Shown piece after piece: positions 1 through 11,848 of a DNA stretch of 64,000 nucleotides (position 1 is its first letter; each line of letters starts with the position of its first letter). The DNA is from Candidatus Pandoraea novymonadis (GTDB lineage: Bacteria > Pseudomonadota > Gammaproteobacteria > Burkholderiales > Burkholderiaceae). Where the stretch lies: positions 248,001 through 312,000 of the forward strand of contig NZ_MUHY01000001.1 of NCBI RefSeq assembly GCF_003004665.1, given 5' to 3'. The translations under genes were made by a program, and so were the position numbers. The notes beneath the pieces were generated by a model. It did not search any database. It saw only the letters and a list, made by a program, of their open reading frames with translations, and was not told the origin of the DNA.

Positions 1-173
1 TATGCCAGCGTACCATGTTGAGAACAGCCTCGCGTTGTAGTTAGAGAGATGGTATCAGCGGCGCGCGTGATGTGTTTTTTCTTCGACTTTTGCTCGAGTT
101 GTCTAGAGTAAAAAACTCTCAGAGGTGAAGATTAGCGTGTTATTTAAAATGGATGTTAAGCTGGTGCCACATT

Positions 174-890
174 CTAGCAATGTGTTTGAGTATCTAAGAC
201 ATCTCGGGTACAGGCCATCATATAGTTCACATTTGTGCTAGACGATAATCTGTAATTTTTCATAAACGGATTATAGGTTACACCTATTAAGTCCTCGATT
301 TTTAGGCTGCTGGCACGTGCAAATGATGCTAGCTCTGATGGACGGATGAATTTAGCATAATCATGTGTGCCGATAGGTATCATCCTTAGGACATATTCTG
401 CACCGATAACCGCAAGCATGTAAGCCTTCAGATTTCGATTCAGTGTGGAAAAGAACAGATAGCCTCCAGGTTTTACAAGTGTGGCACATGCTGTCACTAT
501 AGCCAATGGTGATGGCACATGTTCAAGCATTTCGAGGCAAGTGACAATGTCATAGGATCCCGCTTCGCGTATAGCTAGTGCTTCGATAGCAATTTCTTCA
601 TACTCTATTACTAAGCCAGATTCTATACTGTGAAGGTTGGCTACCCCAAGCGCCTTGGATGAAAGGTCGATTCCTTTGAGTTGTGCACCTTGACGCGCCA
701 TTGCTTCAGTCAATATACCACCACCACAGCCTACGTCTAGGATGCGTTTACCTTGTAGCGCTACGTGTTGCTCTATCCATCTGAGACGGAGCGGATTAAT
801 TTCATGTAGAGGTTTAAACTCACTCTGAGGATCCCACCAACGATGGGCGATCTCTGTAAATTTTTGAAGTTCTTTAGGATCTACGTTCAT
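174..890 (-). CDS. ubiG: Ubiquinone biosynthesis O-methyltransferase UbiG
   Basis: SAM-dependent methyltransferase that carries out both O-methylations of ubiquinone synthesis in the cytoplasm. The 238-residue protein is full length for the family. The SAM-binding loop LDVGCGGG lies at residues 51-58, an acidic ribose contact (KGID) near 75, and the family motif [10 protein letters not shown] near 119-128. The N-terminal ARWWD-like segment (here HRWWD) and the C-terminal YNPF-x6-L-x-VNYM-type ending are typical of UbiG. The ATG start is the only sensible one. It stands alone here: the next gene to the right is over 700 bp away, and the phosphoglycolate phosphatase gene (gph) that often follows ubiG in Burkholderia is not visible in the 173 bp to the left. 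Its presence implies a quinone-based respiratory chain. Identification is by recognised motifs and is secure. Confidence 0.95.
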   Translation of the reverse strand: MNVDPKELQKFTEIAHRWWDPQSEFKPLHEINPLRLRWIEQHVALQGKRILDVGCGGGILTEAMARQGAQLKGIDLSSKALGVANLHSIESGLVIEYEEIAIEALAIREAGSYDIVTCLEMLEHVPSPLAIVTACATLVKPGGYLFFSTLNRNLKAYMLAVIGAEYVLRMIPIGTHDYAKFIRPSELASFARASSLKIEDLIGVTYNPFMKNYRLSSSTNVNYMMACTRDVLDTQTHC

Positions 891-1672
891 GATATTGTTT
901 AAAAGATACGAGTGCTACGCAATGAGTCTATCCGCTAAAAAATAAAAAGCTGATACACGTAGGCTCAGACACATAATGATGTGGCATTTTTTCTAGGTAC
1001 CATCACACCTTGTGTATATATTGAAGACGATAAGGATCTGGCAAATGGGTCATAGAGTATAAAATATTTGCAATGGAATATTATCATCATTGGTCTTAAA
1101 TAATAAAATCCCATAATAACGCAATTATTTTCTTTGAATAGAGGTAATAATACTTTTTTAAAAATTAAAGATTGATAGGTTAATAGTTCCTAATAGGAAG
1201 AAAGATTTATTTTTTGCATTAGGTTTTAAGAACCTGATAGTGGGAAATTTTAGTTTTTAAAATTATCAATCCTAAATCCAGAAAATATTTTCAATTAGAT
1301 CAAGATTTGATCACAATAATTTATTAAATATTCTTTAATAATAGTAGTGAAGATGTTATTTTAATCTTGATTACTATTTTCGTATTTTCTATCACAGTAT
1401 CTGAGTTATTCCTCTTATTTGATGCCACAGTGCCAAAAGAATATGAATGTGGGGGGAGTATTCGGGTAGATGAGGGTACCATACCGAATATGTTTAAATG
1501 ACTCGTAACGACACTTTCTCGAAATTTTTCTATAAAATGAGAAGCTTCTCATTTTCTTCATATATATCATACTCAAGTGAGTGTGCTTATGAAATTTTCT
1601 CCTCCTTTGTTTTTGTGATTGAAATTTAGTCGACGTGTTACTATGGCCGTTTAGTGAACTACCTTGTCGCTG
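891..1672. other. Gene-free AT-rich gap upstream of hemC
   Basis: About 780 bp with no ORF that resembles a gene, markedly more AT-rich than the flanking coding DNA. It contains many homopolymer runs, an 8-bp inverted repeat at 1321-1341 and a 22-bp perfect palindrome at 1534-1555. In Burkholderia and Ralstonia the gene beside hemC is ppc (phosphoenolpyruvate carboxylase), so this may be the eroded remains of ppc plus the hemC promoter; I could not recognise any ppc fragment by eye. Confidence 0.6.
1534..1555. repeat. 22-bp perfect palindrome upstream of hemC
   Basis: Arm AAAATGAGAAG is followed immediately by its exact reverse complement, with no spacer. The centre is the HindIII-like AAGCTT. 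It sits about 120 bp upstream of the hemC start. A spacer-less palindrome of this length suggests a dimeric-protein operator rather than an RNA hairpin, but no regulator is identifiable from the sequence, and it does not match the Fur consensus. Confidence 0.6.
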
Positions 1673-2638
1673 ATGAACTTCTGTTATCCTGAACCTGAAA
1701 ATCTCGTAATTGTTTCACGCGAAAGTCGCTTGGCGATGTGGCAAGCCTCTCATGTGCGTGATAATCTGAAAAGATTATATCCAAAGTGTGATGTCACTAT
1801 TCTAGGAATAACAACACGAGGAGATCAAATACTAGATAGGTCACTGAATAAGGTCGGTGGTAAGGGACTTTTTGTTAAAGAGCTTGAAATTGCACTGTCC
1901 GATGGACGTGCAGATTTGGCAGTACATTCCCTTAAAGATGTGCCAATGCAAATGCCTGATGGCTTTATGCTCGGTGCAATTATGACACGTGAAGACCCGC
2001 GCGATGCTTTCGTGAGTAATAACTACGAAAGCTTGGAAGGCTTGCCGGCAGGCGCTATTGTTGGAACATCCAGTCTTCGGCGTGAGATGAGTCTTCGTAC
2101 GCATTACCCTCATCTTAAGATTGAGCCGTTGCGTGGCAATCTTGATACCCGTTTGAATAAACTTGATCGAGGCAATTTTTCGGCAATTGTGCTGGCTGCA
2201 GCCGGATTGAAGCGCTTGGGACTAACTTCCCGTATTCGAAAAATTTTAACACCTGAAATGAGTTTGCCTGCTGCCGGTCAAGGAGCTATTGGTATTGAGA
2301 TTTGTTCGGCACGAACAGAGCTTAAAAAATGGCTTGCGCCATTGCATCACACACGTTCTGCACTTGCTGTTACAGCGGAGCGTGCTCTTTCAAGGGAGTT
2401 GGGGGGGTCTTGTCAAATTCCATTAGCTGCATTCGCAAAATTCGACGGAGATATTCTCTTACTGCGAGCGTTTATCGCTGCGGTTGACGCGAGTCAGACA
2501 CTGAGTGCAAATGCAGAGTCTATTGTCGTTGATGTCGCGGGTGCGGAAGGGTTGGGGAAGAATGTTGCTCAGCAATTAATTGATGTTGGTGCACGTGCGC
2601 TTGTATTGGCGGCAGCACAGGATATTACCCCCTCGTGA
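1673..2638 (+). CDS. hemC: Porphobilinogen deaminase (hydroxymethylbilane synthase)
   Basis: Condenses four porphobilinogen units into hydroxymethylbilane, the linear tetrapyrrole precursor of haem. Conserved parts are visible in order: [12 protein letters not shown]-type N-terminus (here [11 protein letters not shown]), [16 protein letters not shown] with the catalytic Asp, [26 protein letters not shown], and GGSCQIP whose Cys (about residue 247) carries the dipyrromethane cofactor. Length about 321 residues is normal. An upstream in-frame TTG at 1664 exists, but the ATG at 1673 aligns with the usual family start. The stop codon overlaps the GTG start of hemD, so the two are translationally coupled. 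All cofactor and substrate residues I can check are intact, so it should be active. Confidence 0.96.
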   Translation: MNFCYPEPENLVIVSRESRLAMWQASHVRDNLKRLYPKCDVTILGITTRGDQILDRSLNKVGGKGLFVKELEIALSDGRADLAVHSLKDVPMQMPDGFMLGAIMTREDPRDAFVSNNYESLEGLPAGAIVGTSSLRREMSLRTHYPHLKIEPLRGNLDTRLNKLDRGNFSAIVLAAAGLKRLGLTSRIRKILTPEMSLPAAGQGAIGIEICSARTELKKWLAPLHHTRSALAVTAERALSRELGGSCQIPLAAFAKFDGDILLLRAFIAAVDASQTLSANAESIVVDVAGAEGLGKNVAQQLIDVGARALVLAAAQDITPS

Positions 2639-3468
2639 CTCTCAATTACGACAATCATAACCCTTGCGTGATTCTAACACGTCCTGTTGAGCAATCTGCT
2701 TGGTTGTCGGACGCTTTGCAAGGGTATGGTATTAATGTGTTGACTTTTCCATTGCTCGACATTGTGCCCCATACCGAAAAGGGTTTATTGACACTGCTTG
2801 ATAATACATTTTCGGATTTGTCGGGTTACGCTTTAGTGATATTTGTTTCACCAAATGCGGTTATATATGCGTTAAGAAGATTTAGGTATCCATGGCCTGA
2901 GCATGTGGCGATAGCTGTAGTTGGTCCAGGCAGTGCCGCGGCTTTGGCAAATGCAGGTATTGCGCCACCACGATATAGAGTAATTATGCCACCGAACGGT
3001 CCGCAGGCACGGTTTGATTCGGAAGCATTGCTTGTACAACTTAATTTATCATCACTCGCTGGCCGCCGCGTATTGTTAGTGCGTGGAGATGGCGGTCGAG
3101 AGTTGCTTTCCAATACGTTGCGTGAGAATGGCGTGCAGCTTGATATTGTGAGTGTATATAAGCGCCAAACTCCATTAATCGATGATGCATGTTGGGAGAA
3201 GATGGAGGATATGGTGATGCGTAGTATGCCTTGTGCCTGGGTATTGACTAGTTCTGAGGCAATTAAGCATCTTGTTGCCCTAATATCAAGTCGCTGCAGT
3301 GTTATTATGCGCGCTCGTATTTATAAATCGCTCTGTTTTACATCGCATGCTCGTATTGCGGATATCGCCCGGGATGCTGGGTTTAACAGGATTAAACAAT
3401 ATTCTGTGGGTGACGAAAAACTTTTTAAAGCATTAAAATCATGGGCTGAATCAATTCAAATTAAGTAG
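2635..3468 (+). CDS. hemD: Uroporphyrinogen-III synthase HemD
   Basis: Cyclises hydroxymethylbilane to uroporphyrinogen III. The 277-residue protein has the HemD two-lobed pattern: [10 protein letters not shown] at the N-terminus, FVSPNAV near residue 72, a [10 protein letters not shown] segment, [12 protein letters not shown] near 145, VSVYKR, and [12 protein letters not shown] near 200. HemD is poorly conserved, so the assignment leans on these motifs and on position directly after hemC, with a GTGA start/stop overlap. In many Burkholderia hemD is fused to, or followed by, hemX and then hemY; here the protein ends without a HemX domain and the following 700 bp are gene-free. The GTG start is chosen because it begins just before the TRP-containing strand and overlaps the hemC stop. 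Confidence 0.93.
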   Translation: MTLNYDNHNPCVILTRPVEQSAWLSDALQGYGINVLTFPLLDIVPHTEKGLLTLLDNTFSDLSGYALVIFVSPNAVIYALRRFRYPWPEHVAIAVVGPGSAAALANAGIAPPRYRVIMPPNGPQARFDSEALLVQLNLSSLAGRRVLLVRGDGGRELLSNTLRENGVQLDIVSVYKRQTPLIDDACWEKMEDMVMRSMPCAWVLTSSEAIKHLVALISSRCSVIMRARIYKSLCFTSHARIADIARDAGFNRIKQYSVGDEKLFKALKSWAESIQIK

Positions 3469-4182
3469 GATGGGGACATAGCATTCTATGCTGGATTCTT
3501 TTTAGATAACCTTTATGATTGCGTTTTAACCACTGGTGTAATTATTAAATGAAGCCCAATGATCGCTTTGATATCGGTCCCAACTGTTTCAAACCTCATG
3601 CACCAGTGAAAAATCCCGGCGCGGCTGTTGTTTTATTCCTAAATCCAAAAGTATTAGCGTCGATAGTTTGATACTCAATCAAAAAATTAAATGCATATAG
3701 CAAGAGATCGCTTAGCATAATAAGTAAGATAAAAATGCTGCCGTAATTCAAACGCAAGCTAAGACTGATAAGTACTGGTAGCATGCCCTATGCGATGTGT
3801 AGAAGCTGATGCTATGCCGCTGATTCAGTAGAAAGAAAAATGATCCGAATGAGTTAGATATGCAGACATTTTTAGTGGAATGCAAAGAAATCCTTTGAAA
3901 GTAGCTACGCTAAACTAGTGAACTTAAGTTGTATCTAGCGTTAACAAAACTTTTCGAAATGGTCGGTCAAATAGATATAAGCAAATTGGCACCATCGAGA
4001 ATTTGCCTTGGCTTGAGATATTTATTATCTATGTCTACTTCGCGATTTACTCTAATTTACCATATGTAATATCTATCACGATCATATTTACTTACGCTTT
4101 CACATTACTATAACTTTATGAAATTTTATAGTGGCACGCCAGAGCTTGTCACTCTATTTACCCCATATATAGGAATGTAATC
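3469..4182. other. Gene-free gap between hemD and ppa
   Basis: About 710 bp without a credible coding region; the short ORFs present have no recognisable content. In related Burkholderiaceae hemX and hemY lie downstream of hemD, so this is a plausible site of their loss. A 7-bp inverted repeat (ACTATAA/TTATAGT) lies about 60 bp before ppa. Confidence 0.55.
3479..3503 (+). terminator. Weak candidate terminator after hemD
   Basis: A 5-bp stem AGCAT/ATGCT plus one T-G pair, with a TCT loop, is followed after a short gap by a run of five T. The stem is weak and the T-run is offset, so this is only a candidate for the end of the hemCD transcript. Confidence 0.25.
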
Positions 4183-4710
4183 ATGAAATTCAAAAACCTG
4201 CTGGCAGGCCGCGATATCCCTAATGATTTTAACGTGATCATCGAAATATCTGCACAGAGTGATCCAGTCAAGTACGAGGCTGATCATGAAACAGGTCTAT
4301 TGTTTGTTGATCGTTTTATTGGAACTGGCATGCGATATCCGACTAACTATGGATATATTCCACGGACTCTGGCTGGTGATGGCGATCCTGTCGATGCACT
4401 GGTTATAACACCGTTTCCTTTGCTTCCAGGATCTGTCATACGTTGCCGTGCTGTTGGAATACTAAAGATGATGGATGAGTCAGGTAATGACGCAAAGCTG
4501 TTAGTCGTACCTCTTGACAAAATTTGCTCGATGACGTCGTCGATTAAGAATATTGACGATGTGCCAACGAATCTAAAAAATCAGATCCGTCATTTTTTTG
4601 AGCAATACAAAGCGCTTGAGAACGGTAAATGGGTTAAAATCGAAGGCTGGTCTGGTATCGTTGATGCCCATAAAGAAATAACCGATGGTGTTGCTGCTTA
4701 CTTGGGTTGA
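4183..4710 (+). CDS. ppa: Inorganic pyrophosphatase (family I)
   Basis: Hydrolyses pyrophosphate to phosphate in the cytoplasm, pulling biosynthetic reactions forward. At 175 residues it is the usual length for the bacterial enzyme. The metal-binding signature DGDPVDALV is at residues 66-74 (three Asp at 66, 68, 71), with KYE near 30-32, VDRF near 42-45, YPTNYGYIP near 52-60 and the C-terminal GKWVKIEGW. The ATG has an AGGA box eight bases upstream. The order ppa-nadE-glnB is that of Burkholderia. No abnormality seen. Confidence 0.97.
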   Translation: MKFKNLLAGRDIPNDFNVIIEISAQSDPVKYEADHETGLLFVDRFIGTGMRYPTNYGYIPRTLAGDGDPVDALVITPFPLLPGSVIRCRAVGILKMMDESGNDAKLLVVPLDKICSMTSSIKNIDDVPTNLKNQIRHFFEQYKALENGKWVKIEGWSGIVDAHKEITDGVAAYLG

Positions 4711-4869
4711 ACGAATGCCCTCGCTGACCCCAATCGTACAGAGTTTTTCTGCGCTTGGTCATTGCGGCTTTTTATTAATGTCAATGAAAACTGCCTCAGC
4801 AATGAGGTAATTGAGTAATCTGGCTAAAATAAGTCAATCTGTGGACGTGCAAGATAGCTTTCTTCTAAC

Positions 4870-6969
4870 ATGACGAACCGATTTCTGAATCTCTATCATC
4901 ACGATTTCGCCCGCGTGGCAGTGGGTGTGCCGCAATGCAGAGTCGCTGATCCTGCATATAACGCGCAACAAACTATTGCCCTTGCACGCGAGGCAGACAA
5001 TGCTGGTGCTGCTCTGATTGCTTTTCCAGAATTGGGCTTGTCGGCTTATACCTGTGATGATTTATTTCATCAACGCGCAATGCTGGATGCCTGTGAGATG
5101 GCGTTGGCTGATGTTGTCGCAGCATCTATTACGCTTTCGACAGTCATGATCATTGGTATGCCAGTACGCGTTGATCAGCGTTTATTCAATTGTGCAATTG
5201 TTGTTTCAGGTGGTCGAATTCACGGAGTTGTACCAAAGAGCTATTTGCCGAACTATAACGAATTTTATGAAGCACGTCAGTTCAATGCGGCGGATTGTAG
5301 CAGTGCTGAAGCCATCAGTTTGCTTAGCCAGACGGTGCCGTTCGGGGCAGCTCTGATCTTTGAATTCTCAGATATGCCGTTGTTGCGTTTTCATCTGGAA
5401 ATTTGTGAGGATGTCTGGGTGCCAATTCCGCCTTCCTCCTTTGCTGCGTTGGCTGGTGCAACAGTACTTGTTAATCTTTCTGCATCGAATGTGCTACTTG
5501 GTAAAGAGGTCTATCGGCGTGAATTAGTGCGACAACAATCTACACGTTGTCTTGCTGCCTATTTATATTCGTCAGCTGGACAAGGTGAGTCGACTAGTGA
5601 TCTCGCCTGGGATGGACAGGCACTAATTTACGAGAATGGAGAGTGCCTTTCAAAATCCGAACGCTTTTTGGAGGCATCGCATTTAATTTTTGCGGATCTA
5701 GATTTAGAGCGCCTTGCGTATGAACGTATGCATAAAACTACGTTTGGCCAATCGGTGCGTCGTCACAAGGATGAAGTAGAAAAGTTTCGCGTGATACATA
5801 TTGATCTTAAGCTGCCGCGAGATATTATATTGCCACTTGAACGCACCGTAGAACGTTTTCCATATGTGCCAGCGGATTCTAAACGACGTGATGAGCATTG
5901 CCGCGAAGTATATAACATTCAAGTGCAAGCATTGACACAGCGCTTGCTGTCGAGCCATATCAAAAAGGTGTTAATTGGCATATCTGGTGGACTAGATTCA
6001 ACACATGCCTTGCTTGTTTGTGCCAAAGTTATGGATCGTTTAGGTTTGCCACGAACGAATATACTTGCCTACACGATGCCTGGTTTTGGTACTACTGAGC
6101 GCACTCTCAAACAAGCCCGCCGTTTGATGACATTGATTGGATGTAATACGCAGGAAATTGATATTCGTCCAAGTTGTTTACAGATGTTAAAGGATCTTGG
6201 TCATCCATATGCAGATGGCCAAGAAGTATTCGACGTAACCTTTGAGAATGTTCAGGCTGGAGAACGGACAAGTCGTTTATTCAGATTGGCGAATTATCAA
6301 CAGGCAATTGTTGTGGGAACAGGTGATTTAAGCGAATTGGCACTTGGCTGGTGTACCTATGGTGTAGGTGATCAGATGGCACACTATAATCTCAACGCTA
6401 GCGTGCCAAAAACGTTAATCAAATACTTGATAAATTGGGTCGCTGATGCAACCGACATGGGTGACTCTACGTTCTCATTTGTGAGAAAAGAAGAAGATAC
6501 GACTGCATTATCAAATGTGTTGACTGATATTCTCGGATCGAATATTAGTCCGGAATTGGTTCCTGGTAAAGAAGATGTGGGGACAGAGCAAAAGACTGAG
6601 GATTTTATCGGGCCCTATGATCTTCAAGACTTTCATCTTTACTATACTTTGCGTTTTGGATTCACACCTTCAAAGATTGCTTTTCTTGCATATAGTGCAT
6701 GGAAAGACGAGGATGTGGGGCGTTGGCCCGATGTGGTGGGTACAAGACGTCATCAATATGATTTGCCAGAGATTAAGAGGAATCTTCGAATTTTCTTGGA
6801 TCGTTTTTTTCGGACGAGTCAGTTCAAGCGTTCTTGCATGCCGAATGCACCAAAGGTTGGTATGGGGAGTTCGCTTTCGCCCCGTGGCGATTGGCGGGCA
6901 CCAAGCGATGGAGAATCTGCCCTTTGGCTAGCGCAACTTGACAAAATTCCAGATGACCCCAACGCTTAA
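4870..6969 (+). CDS. nadE: Glutamine-dependent NAD+ synthetase
   Basis: Last step of NAD synthesis: amidates nicotinic acid adenine dinucleotide using ATP and ammonia taken from glutamine. The 699-residue protein is the long two-domain type. The N-terminal nitrilase-like glutaminase has the Glu-Lys-Cys triad: E54 in FPELGLSAY, K123 in VPKSYLPNY and C179 in LEICEDVW. The C-terminal synthetase has the PP-loop ISGGLDST at 371-378 and a GTGDLSELALGW segment. All catalytic residues are present. It follows ppa by about 160 bp. The ATG start is supported by the conserved start of the nitrilase domain soon after; no strong Shine-Dalgarno is obvious. Confidence 0.96.
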   Translation: MTNRFLNLYHHDFARVAVGVPQCRVADPAYNAQQTIALAREADNAGAALIAFPELGLSAYTCDDLFHQRAMLDACEMALADVVAASITLSTVMIIGMPVRVDQRLFNCAIVVSGGRIHGVVPKSYLPNYNEFYEARQFNAADCSSAEAISLLSQTVPFGAALIFEFSDMPLLRFHLEICEDVWVPIPPSSFAALAGATVLVNLSASNVLLGKEVYRRELVRQQSTRCLAAYLYSSAGQGESTSDLAWDGQALIYENGECLSKSERFLEASHLIFADLDLERLAYERMHKTTFGQSVRRHKDEVEKFRVIHIDLKLPRDIILPLERTVERFPYVPADSKRRDEHCREVYNIQVQALTQRLLSSHIKKVLIGISGGLDSTHALLVCAKVMDRLGLPRTNILAYTMPGFGTTERTLKQARRLMTLIGCNTQEIDIRPSCLQMLKDLGHPYADGQEVFDVTFENVQAGERTSRLFRLANYQQAIVVGTGDLSELALGWCTYGVGDQMAHYNLNASVPKTLIKYLINWVADATDMGDSTFSFVRKEEDTTALSNVLTDILGSNISPELVPGKEDVGTEQKTEDFIGPYDLQDFHLYYTLRFGFTPSKIAFLAYSAWKDEDVGRWPDVVGTRRHQYDLPEIKRNLRIFLDRFFRTSQFKRSCMPNAPKVGMGSSLSPRGDWRAPSDGESALWLAQLDKIPDDPNA

Positions 6970-7025
6970 TGTTCATTGATTCATTTCTTTGGTTTTATAG
7001 GATAAACTTTATGGCATTGCATTTT

Positions 7026-7033
7026 GGCATAAT
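7026..7033 (+). promoter_or_regulatory. Possible extended -10 promoter of glnB
   Basis: TG-G-CATAAT resembles an extended -10 element about 38 bp upstream of the glnB start; no good -35 is visible 17 bp before it. Position between nadE and glnB would fit separate transcription of glnB. Weak, by-eye call. Confidence 0.25.
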
Positions 7034-7035
7034 AG

Positions 7036-7410
<375 letters not shown>

Positions 7411-7424
7411 TTAATTTTTATTTA

Positions 7425-8117
7425 TTATTCTTTATGAGGCCCTGTTTGTTTTGCTTTTAGTAGAACAATCAATGCCCCGCTGCCGCCGTCCTTCGTTTTT
7501 GCTTCGCAATAGGCTAATACCTCATCTTTTTGAGCTAGCCATCCACGTACTTTATCTTTTAACACTGGTTTTTGATCGATAGAATTCAGACCCTTCCCGT
7601 GGATTATATGGACACAGCGTGACTTGCATCTAACGGCTTCATGTAGAAATATAGAAAGAGCTTCACGCGCCTCTTCACGTCGCATTCCGTGTAGATCCAA
7701 CTTTTTTTGGATAACCCAATATCCCTTTTTAAGCTGGTTAAGAATTTTTCTGTCCGTACCATGCCGCCGGTATGCTAACTGTTCTACAGATTCGAGTAAA
7801 CCTTTAGGATAGAATTCATCAGATAATGATTTATCAATGTCTACTGTTGATTGAGTTTCTCGTATTTTTTGAGTGGTGATTGGCGGTGGTAGTTGTCGTA
7901 ATAACAGTGTGGCTCGATTCTGTATCCACTTAGACGATATTGGTGTAATCTGTCCAATACTATTGCGAAATATTCGAGCATCAGTTAGTGCATCTTGAGT
8001 ATGCCTTTCTAATTTTTTGTGTGCAGAGTCCCGACTTTCTCTGTCTTTCGAAATTCGATCTCGTAGCTCTACGAGATCGTTAAGTGTTAATTTAGGAGTC
8101 TTTATATTTATTCTCAT
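7425..8117 (-). CDS. Smr-domain protein (putative endonuclease, SmrA/SmrB type)
   Basis: About 230 residues with an unstructured, charged N-terminal part and a C-terminal Smr domain. The two Smr hallmarks are present: LDLHGMR near residues 140-146 and HGKG near 173-176, followed by the GALIVLLK strand. Smr domains nick DNA or RNA; the E. coli SmrB relative cleaves mRNA on collided ribosomes, but I cannot tell which role applies. The longest frame begins with a TTG at 8201 and has ATG codons at 8150, 8141 and 8117; the last is preferred because PKLTLNDL a few residues in matches the usual N-terminus, but no start has a clear Shine-Dalgarno. Convergent with glnB with only 14 bp between. Confidence 0.85.
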   Translation of the reverse strand: MRINIKTPKLTLNDLVELRDRISKDRESRDSAHKKLERHTQDALTDARIFRNSIGQITPISSKWIQNRATLLLRQLPPPITTQKIRETQSTVDIDKSLSDEFYPKGLLESVEQLAYRRHGTDRKILNQLKKGYWVIQKKLDLHGMRREEAREALSIFLHEAVRCKSRCVHIIHGKGLNSIDQKPVLKDKVRGWLAQKDEVLAYCEAKTKDGGSGALIVLLKAKQTGPHKE

Positions 8118-8231
8118 GCCACTGATATTAAAAGCGGGCATTGTTCTCATTGGATATATAGGTGTTGTGAAATTCTGATTTATATATAAATATTTGATCA
8201 AAAAATCAGCCTGCCTGAGATATGTAAGTGC

Positions 8232-9523
<1,292 letters not shown>

Positions 9524-11848
9524 ATGACGACGAAATCTCCTTACTCCGCTAGTAATAGGCCTATTTTTTCCAATCGGGTGACGCATCTTTTCTATGAAAT
9601 TCGCTGGATGACACAATGTGCCATGATCTTTTTTTTGTTGATGGCACTGATTTCTTATAGTCCTCAGGATCCTAGTTGGACACATGCAGCACATATCGAT
9701 GAAATTGCTAATTGGGCAGGTCGTGTTGGAGCTTGGATGGCCGATTTGCTGCTTTTGATCTTCGGACTATCCTCGTATTGGCTTATTGTGTTTTTTGGAC
9801 GTAGATTGATATTGAGTTACCGGTGGATGGCGATAAAAACTGCTAGAACAACGGTATGTGATCGTTCATTGACTAGCAGTTGGCTTGAAATCTTTGCATT
9901 CCCATTAATACTGTTTTCTAGCTCAGGTATTGAGGCCCTGCGTCTTTACCAGATTAATGTAACGTTGCCACGTGCACCAGGGGGCGTGTTGGGCGAGGTG
10001 ATTGGTAATGTAATAAAAGATGCTTTTGGTTTCACTGGAGGAACATTAGCGTTATTACTACTATTAGCGTTTGGATCATCGATATTTTTTCATTTCTCTT
10101 GGCTCTCTTTGACTGAGAAATTTGGTGACTGGATTTTCAAAACGGTCACTATGCTTCGACGGTTTTACGAGATGGTACTTGATCGACGTTCAATGGAAGA
10201 TAGCGATACAGAGATAGTACGCGAAGGTGTACATTTAGAAAATCATTTTCTCGATGAAGTGCATGAGTCGGTAAAAATTATTTCGCCTTTGACAACAAAG
10301 CCAAAATTTGAACGTGTTGAAAATGAGAAGCAAGTTCCATCGCTGAAGGATTTTCCTGATTCTATTTTACCTTCTTTATCATTGCTTGATGCTCCAACCC
10401 TCTCTCAGGAAACGGTTTCTATCCAAACATTGGAGTTTACGTCAAGGCTTATCGAAAAGAAGCTTAAGGACTTTGGTATCGACGTCAGTGTAGTTGCAGC
10501 CTATCCGGGGCCAGTGATCACGCGTTACGAAATTGAACCAGCGACTGGGGTGAAAGGAAGTCAGATTGTGAATCTAGCTAAAGATTTGGCACGTTCTCTG
10601 TCCTTGGTATCGATTCGTGTTGTAGAAACTATTCCAGGTAAAAACTATATGGGGCTAGAGTTGCCAAATCCTCGTCGACAGATGGTAAGACTAACGGAGA
10701 TTTTATGCTCTGAAGTTTATAAAGATTCACCATCTTTATTGACCCTCGCGATGGGTAAGGATATTAGTGGCAAACCGGTTGTTGCGGACTTAGCGAAGAT
10801 GCCACATTTATTGGTGGCTGGGACGACTGGTTCAGGTAAGTCTGTCGGTATCAATGCGATGATTCTTTCTTTGCTTTATAAGGCAACAGCCGATCAGGTT
10901 CGCATGATTTTAATTGACCCAAAGATGCTTGAGATGAGTATATATGAGGGTATTCAGCATTTGTTGTGTCCAGTTGTAACGGATATGCGCCAGGCTGGAC
11001 ATGCCCTCAATTGGGTAGTAGGTGAGATGGAGCGTCGCTATAAATTGATGAGTAAGCTGGGTGTACGTAATCTGACTGGCTATAATAAAAAACTTGATGA
11101 TGCGGCTAAGTGTGAAATACATATCCCAAATCCGTTTTCACTGACACCAGATGCTCCAGAACCTTTAAAGCATCTGCCCTACATTGTGCTTGTTATCGAT
11201 GAATTGGCTGATTTGATGATGGTTGTCGGTAAAAAAGTAGAGGAACTGATTGCCAGAATTGCTCAAAAAGCACGTGCGGCCGGTATTCATTTAATCTTGG
11301 CGACACAGCGACCATCGGTCGATGTGATAACTGGTTTAATCAAGGCGAATGTACCCACACGTGTTGCATTTCAAGTATCCTCAAAGATCGATTCGCGAAC
11401 GATTTTGGAGCAGCAGGGTGCAGAAACATTACTTGGGATGGGTGATATGCTTTACCTGCCACCAGGTACAGGGCTACCTCTTCGTTTGCATGGCGCTTTT
11501 GTAGCAGATGAGGAAGTGCATCGTGTGGTTGAACGTTTGAAGGCACAAGGCGACGCTAATTATGTTGAAGGTGTTCTTGAGGGCAGCTCGCTTTATGGGG
11601 AAGATGGCGTAGACATAGACGGTCGCGCTGGCGATGGAGGAGGAGAGTCGGATCCTCTTTATGACCAAGCTGTAGCTGTGGTTCTGAAGCAGCGTCGAGC
11701 ATCAATTTCGTTGGTACAGCGTCATTTGCGCATAGGTTACAATCGGGCCGCCAGGTTGCTTGAGCAAATGGAAAAATCCGGTATCGTTTCTGCAATGGCA
11801 AGTAATGGAAATCGAGAAATTCTGCTGCCAAATCATCTAGGAGAATGA
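9524..11848 (+). CDS. ftsK: DNA translocase FtsK
   Basis: Septum-anchored motor that pumps chromosome termini through the closing septum and activates XerCD at dif. 774 residues. The N-terminus has about four hydrophobic segments (near 31-47, 72-92, 122-136, 170-190), then a short linker, a RecA-like motor with Walker [10 protein letters not shown] near 433-441 and Walker [11 protein letters not shown], and a C-terminal winged-helix gamma domain (DPLYDQAV to QMEKSGIVS) that reads KOPS sites. All three parts are intact. Its stop overlaps the start of lolA (ATGA), so the two are coupled. Retention suggests a circular chromosome still resolved through dif. Confidence 0.96.
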   Translation: MTTKSPYSASNRPIFSNRVTHLFYEIRWMTQCAMIFFLLMALISYSPQDPSWTHAAHIDEIANWAGRVGAWMADLLLLIFGLSSYWLIVFFGRRLILSYRWMAIKTARTTVCDRSLTSSWLEIFAFPLILFSSSGIEALRLYQINVTLPRAPGGVLGEVIGNVIKDAFGFTGGTLALLLLLAFGSSIFFHFSWLSLTEKFGDWIFKTVTMLRRFYEMVLDRRSMEDSDTEIVREGVHLENHFLDEVHESVKIISPLTTKPKFERVENEKQVPSLKDFPDSILPSLSLLDAPTLSQETVSIQTLEFTSRLIEKKLKDFGIDVSVVAAYPGPVITRYEIEPATGVKGSQIVNLAKDLARSLSLVSIRVVETIPGKNYMGLELPNPRRQMVRLTEILCSEVYKDSPSLLTLAMGKDISGKPVVADLAKMPHLLVAGTTGSGKSVGINAMILSLLYKATADQVRMILIDPKMLEMSIYEGIQHLLCPVVTDMRQAGHALNWVVGEMERRYKLMSKLGVRNLTGYNKKLDDAAKCEIHIPNPFSLTPDAPEPLKHLPYIVLVIDELADLMMVVGKKVEELIARIAQKARAAGIHLILATQRPSVDVITGLIKANVPTRVAFQVSSKIDSRTILEQQGAETLLGMGDMLYLPPGTGLPLRLHGAFVADEEVHRVVERLKAQGDANYVEGVLEGSSLYGEDGVDIDGRAGDGGGESDPLYDQAVAVVLKQRRASISLVQRHLRIGYNRAARLLEQMEKSGIVSAMASNGNREILLPNHLGE

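Noticed and set aside
1-173. Partial gene at the left edge
   Set aside because: No frame gives recognisable protein; a gene may lie further left but nothing here supports it.
1534-1555. Palindrome as a Fur box
   Set aside because: Does not fit the GATAATGATAATCATTATC pattern; only the general operator idea is kept.
3596-3784. 62-codon ORF after hemD
   Set aside because: Hydrophobic but shows no HemX/HemY feature and lacks a ribosome-binding site.
4146-4171. TTGTCA/TATATA as the ppa promoter
   Set aside because: Spacer is only 14 bp and the putative -10 abuts the ribosome-binding site.
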